Below are positions 32,640 to 42,095 of a stretch of DNA of 47,010 nt, piece by piece. The notes under the pieces are model-generated. The model ran no database searches, had not been told where the DNA came from, and worked only from the letters and a program-made list of their open reading frames with translations. Numbering within the stretch: position 1 is the first letter of the stretch; each line of letters begins with the position of its first letter. The position numbers and the translations under genes were made by a program. Source of the DNA: Entrophospora sp. SA101 (lineage: Eukaryota > Glomeromycota > Glomeromycetes > Entrophosporales > Entrophosporaceae); assembly GCA_958430865.1 (NCBI GenBank), contig CAUDNR010000202.1, positions 6,043-53,052 on the forward strand. Direction: 5' to 3'.

Positions 32640-33755
32640 CTAGATAGAGAACCATTAGATAATTATTTAATGATTTAATTGACGAAATTATCAAGTTATA
32701 AGAGAGATTTGCTAATTGACGAATTATTAAGATCGATTACAAAACCAAAATAGCCAACTTATATTCTTTGGAATATTATTCTATAACGCAACCATCCTAT
32801 TTCAATAATTGTTTCTCAAATCTTGATGAGTTATTGTTTTGTAGTAATCATGATTCAGAACTGTTACATCATTTGGCAAAATTATTCAAATACTGAGGGC
32901 AACGTTTGTAAATTGTGGCGATGATGATTATCTATCTAGTTTAGGTTAAAGTACAAGCTGGTTGAGAAAAGTACTATCGAATAATGATAAATTTATTCAA
33001 TATCAGTAGAAATGACAAAAGGATTATCATTACATACAAGATCGTCAGTAAAATATAATGTAGAATTTGTAACAAAGTTGATTCATCTATATTCAAAATT
33101 GATAATTTGGCATCTTTAACTTTAGCGTATATTCAACTGAAAATATTATTGAAAGATTGAAGTATATGTGTCATTCCCAAAATTTAGAAAATTATCGGTC
33201 GTTATACATTAAAAAGGTTATTTATTAGACTTTTATGATTTCGTTGTCACGAACAGGAAGATCCTTCAGAAATTAATTATTGGAAGATAAAAAAATGATT
33301 GGATAGCTTATGCAAACAATTAGAGAGAATTGTTCAAATCTAAGAATTTTATCAATATTATTATATAAATGATTATCTGGAGAATTGTGTCAATTATTTA
33401 AATTTTGTATCAATTTGGAAAATATTTCATTAATAATGACTTCTCAAGGATAAGTGGCGGTGGTGATGACGGTGATGACAACAATGACAACGACAATGAT
33501 GATAATCATAATCATAATACTTTGAATTTTCGATATTCTAAATCAAACTTCAACAAAATTAAAAATAATTTTATTTAAAGGAAAATATATTGCGTCTGAT
33601 GATTCATTGAATACCTTGATGAAAAAAATTGGAAAGGACCTATACCTATTGGTGTGAAATGTTTTAGTAAGGATTCACACAAAGGATTAATCAACATATT
33701 AACAAAATGTAAAGATTTAGGACTTTTGAATTTTGAATTTGTATTCTATTAGTGA
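32640..33755 (+). pseudogene. Decayed leucine-rich protein gene (F-box/LRR-like?)
   Basis: Protein-like segments occur in shifting frames: SVEMTKGLSLHTRSSVKY, VEFVTKLIHLYSKLIIWHL, ENIIERLKYMCHSQNLENY, and at the end GLINILTKCKDLGLLNFEF then VFY and a stop at 33751-33753. A GAT/GAC/AAC microsatellite interrupts it near 33460-33520. Stops and frame changes occur every 50-150 bp. The leucine-rich style resembles the large F-box-like families of glomeromycetes, but no F-box is seen, so this is a tentative assignment. Confidence 0.4.
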
Positions 33756-34826
33756 CATAAAATATAAAAATAAAAAAATAACATCAAAGATTAAATTGTT
33801 TTGCCCATTTTTCCTAAAAACGGTTAACAACCAAACATACCATTATAACAGACATAAAATTTTCTTCTAATAAATAAAAATTGATGACTAGAAATATATC
33901 TTGAAGATGAGAATTAAAGCTGGTTTGGCCTCTTTATCATTTGATGTTATTGTTTTTATATAAAACTTAAATACTATTTAATATGATTGATAAAAAATCG
34001 TTAATCGATATATGATTAAATCTATTATCATTGTAAAAATATATCCCTATTAAGTGAATTTGTATAAATAAGGTTTATTATCTGTACTGATTGTCTAGCA
34101 GCAAGCGTTTCACAGTCTAAAAAATTATATATGAAGAAACCATGTACAAAAATAAATACTACCTAATGATTCAATAACTTTTGAATTTAGGTCCTGTAAT
34201 TTTTGCTAATAGTAATAATAATATATATATAGTTAATATTGCACCAAATATACATGAATGAAAATGATGGGAAATAATAAATCTTTTTCTGTTTTTTTGG
34301 TGCTTTTTTTTTTTAAAAAAATTTATTTTGAAATAATAGCAGTTGCAGATCATACATCTGTTTATATAGAAAAAATTTTTATTTCTTGTTCACTAAGGGA
34401 CTTTATTATTTATCCAATGAAATGTAAAAGTTCCGTAATAACCATTTGCATAGAGAGACAGAATAGCGTTGCTGTGCCCAAACACAATAGCACTTGAGAG
34501 ATTCGCAAAGAGCTCTTAGTCACATTTTAGACACGGTAAGCGATCAAAGTGATCACGGCCACAAACCTGAATCCCATCCACCAGACTGATTGGGGAACAG
34601 GATTGCCGAATAGTGAATTCATAACACAGCGAAACAAAGCTCAAACAACCTCTTTCCTTGAAAATTTCCTTTAAAGCAGTACTACATTGATTTATAATTC
34701 ATTACTGTATAATGACGAAATGGTCCTGGTTCACAGAACAGTTTGCAGATAAATATATTTTTAAAAATGATTGACACAGGAGAAATTCTTGGTGTTTTAT
34801 ATGTTTATTAAAAAAAAGAAAGAAAG
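33756..34826. other. Intergenic; nothing firm
   Basis: A frame at 34258..34497 has no recognisable domain. A GATCAAAGTGATC inverted pair lies near 34537. Confidence 0.4.
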
Positions 34827-35200
34827 GTGTCTATCTTTTCCAATGGTAACGTTAAAACTTCTAAAGTAGTTGACAAAAACTCAGTATTAGACACTCACAC
34901 TCTTTATCTCGGTAATTTTTACAAGAAAATTTACACAAAAATTTGGTGTAGTTATAAAGCCGAGGAAAACTCTATTGAATGTGACTGTCAACACTATGGT
35001 TTGAAAATGTTTTAAAAGGAGAGAAGGTGACCGCCTCATCATAGATTCGCGCTGACAGAAAATGAAAAGGTCATCATCACCACTTTGTAAATCATTTCCT
35101 CTTTTTTCAGGCAATCATATTGCATTATATTTTCCAATCAACGAAATAAACTACAAAGGGAGAAAACCAAGGCATAATAAATCCTTCGCATGCTAATTCC
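34827..35200 (+). repeat. Coding-like dispersed repeat (inverse mate at about 6240-6350)
   Basis: A plus-strand frame (SVLDTHTLYLGNFYKKIYTK then IWCSYKAEENSIECDCQHYG) runs to a stop at 35013-35015. Later fragments such as GNHIALYFPINEINYKGRK follow. The 6.3-kb mate read on its reverse strand retains ENSIEQHY…, so the repeat was probably protein coding. The family is unknown. Confidence 0.4.
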
Positions 35201-35468
35201 CGAAATCACAGTTAAGAGAAATAAGCGTTAAAAAATCACAATTTATGGATCAAATAGATCAATAGTAATAGTTTAAGAATAAAAAGTATGCATCAATTAT
35301 ATTTAATCAGCAACATCAGGGAGAATATAATTCGCATTTCAAAAAAATATTTAAATCGCATACGCTTTGTATTATTACATGTCTATTATATATATATATA
35401 TATATCATAAATAGCCTTCCATAAATCTTTTCTTCGCTTTTAAAATTTAAAACAGTTAATAATATAAT

Positions 35469-36358
35469 ATGTCAAACTTAACATCTAATAATAAATATTT
35501 AAAGTTTCTATTAATTGTATGTTGCTATACAACAATAATTTTTTTATTTGATAATGCGAGAGGTAATTCTGATGTAATGTGTAACAACAATCATGGTATT
35601 ACAAAAAACGACAAAAGACTGTTAATATATGATGATGAACAATATGGAGGAGCAAGTCTTGTTGCTAGAGACAGTAATGAACACGATGAAAATAGTTGTT
35701 CTAGTAGTAGACATTTATTAAGACGTAACGGAGACAGAGGACAACCGTCTAACACTGGAGACAGTGGCGGCGGGTCAAAACGGCCAAAACGACCACCATC
35801 ACAACAGCAGCAACAACAGCAACAACAACAGCAACAACAACCGGTAACTGCAGATGCAACAGCGAAAGCAATCGTTTCAGTTGGCAAACAACAACAACAG
35901 CAACAACCAAAAGCAAAAGCAAAACAAGCGATGCCTCCTCCTCAAAGAAGAGGCTTTTTAAATAATCATCATTGTGGATATCCTTATTATCCACCACCGC
36001 CACCACATCCATGTCCACCATCTCCATGCCCACCACACTCAAGTCCACCACCATCTTCAAGCCCACCGCCACCTAAAAGACCACCGCCTAAAGGACCGCC
36101 ACTTTCATGCGGAAAACAAGAACAGCCTATAACAGTATCAGCTGTTGCAAAGGTATTAATCTGATTTATCAATTGATTGGTTCGTTGATCAAACAGTGTA
36201 TTTAATTTATATTTAATGATTTTCTTTAGGCAAATGTACAAATTGGAAAAGTGATGGGTAAGGGTAAGGGTAAGGGTAAGGGAGGAATGGACAGTGTTGA
36301 TATGACTGGTGGAGATACGACTAGTGTAATGGTTCCTAATGGTAATGATGAATTTTAA
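35469..36358 (+). CDS. Secreted Gln- and Pro-rich low-complexity protein (270 aa, 2 exons)
   Basis: Exon 1 is 35469..36152 and exon 2 is 36230..36358. The 77-nt intron is GT…AG, phase 0. Residues about 1-32 form a signal peptide (YLKFLLIVCCYTTIIFLF core). A region with dibasic pairs (DKR, LRR, SKRPKRPP) that could be Kex2-type sites follows. Then come two polyglutamine tracts (13 and 6 Q), a proline/cysteine/serine block (CPPSPCPP), and a Gly-Lys tail encoded by exon 2 (four GK units). A short motif repeats on either side of the low-complexity core: TADATAKAIVSVGK before it and VSAVAKANVQIGK across the splice. Possible roles are cell-wall protein or effector-like secreted protein; neither is shown by sequence. 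A strong (AT)n tract lies just upstream. Confidence 0.7.
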
Positions 36359-36807
36359 ATAAATAGATATAGAAAGAGAGAGAGGAAAGAAAAATATAAA
36401 TAATTATATAATAAATTAAGTGCATTATTCTAATTTTTGCTCCTGCATACATTTGAGTTGCACGACACGGATTACACAATTAATATTAAGAAAGATGATA
36501 AGCCAATAAATCCATTTTGTTCAGACTATAAAGGTCTATTTATGGTTACCAATAGGCCGATAAACCTTATTATTTTTTATTGATTATCCAATTGCCTAAT
36601 CTATAATATATATATGAACATGAACATATATATATGAATATATATATATATATATATAACAATATAACGATCAAAAAAAAAATCAAAAGTTTTTTTTTTA
36701 CGTTAATAGATTAATAACAACAACAACGACAACAAATACATTCTTTTATCAAATTTGTATTTTTTAAAAATTTCCATCATAAAAAAAATCATTTTAAAAA
36801 AAAAAAA
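36359..36807. other. Spacer before the methyltransferase cluster
   Basis: (AT)n tract at about 36605-36660, then an A-rich leader up to the MT-A ATG. Confidence 0.5.
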
Positions 36808-38353
36808 ATGGGAAATACTACATCAATATCAATAAAATGGAAAGGGGTCCGTCACATAAAAGGAAGAGGGAGGAGAACCAGCGATAAATCAAGGAATGCA
36901 TCAGTGATTTCTCCTACTAATGCTAACGAATCTTCGTTAATAGACGAAAATAATCAAAAAGATTATATAATGAAGATAACGTTGCAGGAGATAGATAGAT
37001 ACCAACAACAACATCATGTTTTTAGAACTTTATGGAACGGAAACTATTCATCACCGGTTGGTGATATTCTTAAAAGTGGTGACGCCAATGTTCTTGATGT
37101 TGGGTGAGTAATTTCTTTATTGTTGATAATAATAAGAAAAAACAAATCATTAATTATCTATTTGAAAATCATTAGGTGTGGTCCAGGTACATATATATAC
37201 ACACGCACGCACATATTTAACTCATCCTTTTAAAAGATAATAAAATGCAAAATAATAATTCTTCAAATTATTATATTTAGGTACCTGGGTCTGTGATATG
37301 GCCAGCGAATACAAGGTAAGAACAGTATTTTCGAAAATTATAACTTCTAAAACAAAAATTTCATCTAAAAATTATAAATTTATCAACAAAAGCAGTCGAA
37401 ATTTTTTGGTGTAGACATCAATGAGCTGTTTCCCAAGTTGCAACCCACCAATGTTGCTTTTATAAAGACGGACATCTTTAACGGTCTTCCTTTCAGAGGT
37501 ACATATATATAATTATAAATGTTATAAAATATTAATAATGCATATTATTTATTCTATATATATATGTGTGTGTGTATGTGTATGTATGCAGATGATTTTT
37601 TTGATCTTGTCAGGATTCGTCATATGGTTTTTTGTTTTTCTGAGCAACAATGGAACACATTCATATTGCAAGGTTCAAATTTTATTATTGTTATTGTTAT
37701 TTTGTTATTATTTTTATCTAAATAAATATATACAATTTTTACATATATAGAATTGGTCCGTGTTATAAAACCAGGAGGATGGATAGAATTAGAAGGTAGA
37801 TTAAAGAACCTAAAAAACTTGTATTAATCAGCACGTGTGCTGTATATAATGTCACACTAATTATTTTTGTATTTATATAGACGCAGAGGTTGTAATGTAT
37901 AATCGTGGCCCTGCCGCAACAACTATAAGTGATGCAGGTAAAAAATGAAGGGAAAACAAATTAAAATTAAAATCACCAATAAAATTTCTTTCACTCACTC
38001 ATTTCGCGTAATTTGATTAATTTCTTATAGTAAATCAGATTCTAAGATCAAAATCAATGGACCCAAATATCACCCAGAAATTTCCTCAAATTATGAGTAG
38101 CACTAAAAAATTAGGCGATATATATCATCAGGAAAAAACCATACCATGTGGGAGTTGGGGTGGCTTGTTAGGCAATTTAACGGGCGAACTTACTGACAGT
38201 TTTTATGGTGGAATAAAAAGGAAGATCATGGATATATTGAATTGTAGCGAATCACAGGTCGACGAGCTATTAAATAATTACGCCAATGAAAGATCTTTAT
38301 ATAGGACCTACTCAAAGCAACATCGATATTATGCACAAAAATTATCGAAATAA
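36808..38353 (+). CDS. SAM-dependent methyltransferase MT-A with N-myristoylation signal (317 aa, 8 exons)
   Basis: Exons are 36808..37103, 37176..37186 (11 nt), 37281..37315, 37393..37498, 37592..37672, 37751..37795, 37881..37937 and 38031..38353. The lengths sum to 318 codons with consistent phases. The 11-nt exon is forced by frame: exon 1 ends VLDVG-, the microexon adds C-G-P, and the next gives GTWVCDMASEYK, reconstituting motif I (DVGCGPGTW). Later motifs are FFGVDINELFP, IKTDIFNGLPFRDD, FFDLVRIRHM and ELVRVIKPGGWIELEDAE, the order of a class I Rossmann methyltransferase (Methyltransf_25/LaeA-like style). The N-terminus MGNTTSIS has Gly2 and Ser6, a classical N-myristoylation sequence, followed by a basic patch (KWKGVRHIKGRGRR) that would add membrane affinity. 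Substrate unknown. MT-A has three more introns than its paralogue MT-C. Confidence 0.88.
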
Positions 38354-38799
38354 TTCTTTTTAATGTAATTCCTATAAGGGGATCAAAAACTTTCAAGAAA
38401 TATGCATTTATTTATTCGCGAAATTTTGTGATTATTAGATTTCAAGCAATAACAACACTAATTTGTAATTCATTTTATTTTTTAAATGTGAATGATTCTC
38501 AAAAAAAACCCCCCGCATTTCTTATATATTTTTTTTGTGATATAAAATCTACGATGTACAGTATATGCTTTGTAACCTTTATTTCATTGGTATAATTTTT
38601 CATTAAACTTTACTATCAATTTCCTTCAAATAATGTTCCAATAGATAACTCTTATATAGAAGAGAGAAAAGAATTGAGAATTGGGAATTGAGTGGTAGCA
38701 ATATAAAATTACATAAATTAAATAAATCACCATCCTAATTTATTTTGTTCAACATGATAATAATAATATATATAAATAACTATAATTGACTAAAAGATT
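38354..38799. other. 3' flank of MT-A
   Basis: No feature beyond homopolymer runs. Confidence 0.4.
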
Positions 38800-39420
38800 A
38801 TGCCAACAAACTCCTGCCTCGTCACATTCGATATAACCGCCAGGTTTCAATACTCTTATGAGCTCCGGTATCGAAATACTTTACCATTTCTCGATCGACA
38901 AGTATAAAGGGTTGTCGGCGAACGGTAGAATATTCAGTAAATCTTTCTCGTAAAATTTTCCCTGCGTCGGGAATAAAGGTGTAATATCTATTTCCACGAA
39001 TTCCAATAACGGATAATCTAATGCTATGTCACAAATCCATGTTGCGAAACCGCATCTATATAATTGGATTTGGGAGAATGGAAAATTGGGGGGGGGGGTG
39101 GTGAAGAGTGAGAGAAAGAGAGAATGTTATGAAAATAAAATTCTTTGGCATATTTATAAATTTATATTCAACATATACGCATGCATTCACACATATAACA
39201 TATATACATTACCCAACATCTAAAACTTCGATACCGTCATTTTCAATTTTTCTTTATCGGTGAAGAAAAATTCTCTCTCCAAATATTACAAAGATGTTGT
39301 TGAAGTTGCATTCTATCAACTTGACTAACACCTATTATAGTTATCTCGTCTTTTATATAAATTTCATCACCGCTAAAACCGTAACCATTATAACCATCGC
39401 TGCTACTTTTATTCTTATTC
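38800..39420 (-). pseudogene. Methyltransferase pseudogene MT-B
   Basis: Minus-strand blocks align with MT-A and MT-C in order. About 39420-39213 reads ITIIGVSQVDRMQLQQHLCN and IWRENFSSPIKK, then a frame break and ENDGIEVLDVG at a GT donor. 39055..38885 reads CGFATWICDIALDYPLLEFV, then LLNILPFAD and LSIEKW at a GT. About 38868-38805 reads IPELIRVLKPGGYIECDEAG. The frame is broken near 39245, where one or two bases are missing. Motif I has become GCGFATW, and the FDxV segment is missing. No in-frame ATG leads into it. The intron carries an 11-G run. It lies tail to tail with MT-A. Confidence 0.8.
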
Positions 39421-39636
39421 TTATTCTTTTATATAATAATAGTGATAATAATAGCTTACAAATATACATGTAAACAAATATTTTTCCCAACTCTCTCCAT
39501 CCACTCCGAATCTTAACCTCGGAATATTTTGCTTAATAAATAAATTAATTAAAAATTTTCTAAAAATGGAAAATTATAAAACGTATGGAAGATTTTCATG
39601 GTTACATAAATCTAAATAATATTTTATTATTATATA
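39421..39636. other. 5' flank of the MT-B pseudogene
   Basis: AT-rich; no exon identified. Confidence 0.4.
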
Positions 39637-40496
39637 CACCCTAGACAAAGTTTTCGGATACCTATTTTTACTGATTGCGTAAAATTACACATAATAATTG
39701 TATATAAAATTTATATTATTTGCGGCCTAGTTTTTAGCGAACATACATGTAAATTTTGATACTCTTAGAACGTCTAGAAATATTTTAATTAAAAGAATCC
39801 GAAATCAACGAAAATCGCGATATCATTTTTTTTTCTCAAATTTACCCAAAATCCTACATAATAATAATAATAATAATTTGTAGCTTAGGTTATTTAGAAT
39901 ATGAATGCAAAATTTTGTGATTTTGGCTAGCATAAATAATTTATAATAAAATTAAAAAAAAATTAGTAAATAAAATCGCATTTATAAAAATCAAAATTTT
40001 TAAAAATGTAAAAATGCCAAAAAACGAAGAGGAAAAATTTTGAGCCTTCATAAAAGTACCTAATTGGTCTTCACAACCTTAATCCAATTGAACATCTTTG
40101 GAGTGAACTAGGGAGCGATTAGATAAGCGAACACAATACCCAAACAATGCCAACGAATTGAAGCTGCTTTACAAGAAGTGTGGTCAAGAACTCACTACAA
40201 ATTAATAGAAAGCATATCTAGAAGGACTGAGGCATGTATTTCTAGTGATGGATGGCCAACTCGATATTAATATTAAACTTTATTTCATTTTTTTTTTTTG
40301 AATTTTTTTGAATACAAATAAATATGTTGATAATTTTCGTCGAGAATTTTTCTATAGACGTTTTGAGAATACCAAAATTTACATATATATTCATCAAAAC
40401 CTAAGCTACATTTGATAAAATTATATGTATAGTTATTACGTGTAGTTTTGCGCAAGCAATAAAAACAGGTGTCCGAAAACTTTTGTCTAGGGCGTG
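39637..40496 (+). mobile_element. 860-bp Tc1-like element remnant with long terminal inverted repeats
   Basis: The ends read CACCCTAGACAAAGTTTTCG and, from the right, CACGCCCTAGACAAAAGTTT, each flanked by TA (39635-39636 and 40497-40498). Homology between the arms extends about 148 bp inward (TACATGTAAATTTTGATACT at about 39745 versus its counterpart near 40360-40385). At 40075-40270 the plus strand keeps the C-terminal end of a Tc1 transposase: LNPIEHLWSELG, then after frame breaks LQEVWSRTHYKLIESISRRT and EACISSDGWPTRY with a stop at 40268-40270. The rest of the transposase is deleted. Confidence 0.85.
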
Positions 40497-40831
40497 TACA
40501 CTATGTACAATTAAATAAAAGGCGTGAATGGACGGGGAATAAGATTCTTTAACGGATAATAATATATAATAATAAATCGTGCACGGTGATTTCTCATTAA
40601 TATTAATATTCGTGTAATCAAATTTATTAATAATCAATTATGTAATATGTGTATAGGATAAAAAGATGCGCGGGGAAAGTTCCTCATTAATATATAAAAA
40701 AGAATGTATTTTACGAGGATAAACATTAAATGATGATAAAATAAAATAATTCGATGACATTGATATTAATAAAATAATTTTGATGTGATGATAATGAATT
40801 AATAAATAAGTAAAAGTTTTTTTTTTTTTTT
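40497..40831. other. 3' flank of MT-C
   Basis: AT-rich with a T-run just before the MT-C stop. No exon. Confidence 0.5.
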
Positions 40832-42095
40832 TCAATTAAGTTGGATTTTTCGCCCAAAAAATGCATGATGCGTGCAATAAGTTTTATAAATATTGAATTC
40901 TTGATTTAATCCCTTCATTGTTTTCTCAAAAGCTTCATCACTATTCAATTTCATTGATCTTGATATTTTATTTTTAAATTTTGTAAACGTTTGTATTATA
41001 AACGGAGCCGTTAATTCACCTAAAATAAATAGATAAATTTCGCAAGAAAACAAAAAAACCGATGGTTATTATTTAGGAAGAATAATGATTTAAATCATCA
41101 TTTATTTATTTATCTATTTATTTGACGTTTAAAGATTAATATATTGTTGAATTCGCCCGCTCATTCACCTATTACACCATCCCATTCACCAACTGGTATT
41201 GTTTTATGTTCATGATGAATATCTTCAAGAAGTTTGGAAGAAGCCATAATATTTCCCAAGTTTCTTATCATTAATGGATCCAAATTACGCGAATAAAATT
41301 CTGAATGAACTTTTGTTTGTAATTAGATTAATAAGCAATGATAATGATAATATATATATATATACACACACATTATCATCTTTATATTTACCTATATTGA
41401 ATATTTTTGACAAACGTGGTGACATGTTATTACAATTGATTTCGGCATCGTAAATTTCCAAGTATCCACCTGGTTTTAATATTCTTACCAATTCTATATC
41501 AATAAACAATAAATAATCAATCAGTTAAGATTCCTTTCTTATTCTTCTTTATTAATAACTTTTTACCTTTTATTACAAAATTTTCCCATCGTTCGATTGT
41601 GTAACAGATAGTTCGAAATCTAAAATGTACAAAATCAAAAGTATCGTCTTCAAATGGTAAACTTGAATAGCATTTGTGAGTCATAAATTCGACATTATTT
41701 GGTTTAGAATCTGGGAATAATTTTAAATGGTCGATCCCGATGAAATTCGATGATTGATAATCTGATGATAAATCACACGCCCAGGTCCCCGACCCACAAC
41801 TATTTTATGGAAATAAAAAAATAAAAAAATATATTTTTATTTTATTGAATATGATGAAAGTGTTTAATTAATTCTCTCACCCAATATCTAAAACTTTAAA
41901 ATTTCCTTGCTTTAATTTTTCGTGAACAGGCGAGGAAAAATTTTCCCCCCAAATAGCCTTAACTAAATGATGTTGATCTTGATAAAACTCGGCCAAAGAC
42001 TCTAGTGCAGGGAAAATATCAAGGCAAAACTCTTTCGCCTGTGACTTTTTTAATCTTCCGAAACTTCTCTTTGATATTGAATTAAAGTTTCCCAT
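40832..42095 (-). CDS. SAM-dependent methyltransferase MT-C with N-myristoylation signal (292 aa, 5 exons)
   Basis: Exons on the minus strand are 42095..41881, 41799..41567, 41493..41392, 41309..41169 and 41019..40832; the sum is 293 codons including stop. The N-terminus MGNFNSIS has Gly2 and Ser6 of a myristoylation site and then basic residues (KRSFGRLKK), as in MT-A. Motif I is LDIGCGSGTWACDLSSDY, encoded across one splice. Later blocks are FIGIDHLKLFPDSKPNNVEF, LPFEDDTFDFVHF, RWENFVIKG, ELVRILKPGGYLEIYDAE and KTIPVGEWDGVIGELTAPF. Intron positions after the first Gly of motif I, before ELVR and before the V(H/N) block are shared with MT-A. The microexon introns are absent, and MT-C has its own intron before ELTAP. 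The 2.3-kb repeat begins one base upstream of its start codon, so its promoter and 5' leader lie wholly inside repeat DNA. Confidence 0.88.

Noticed and set aside
35591..36241. Minus-strand frames opposite the Q/P-rich gene
   Set aside because: Poly-Cys and Gly-rich shadows of the CAG and CCA repeats of the real gene.
36256..36282. GGGTAA-like repeats resembling telomeric sequence
   Set aside because: They are four in-frame GGTAAG units encoding Gly-Lys in exon 2 of the secreted protein, not a telomere.
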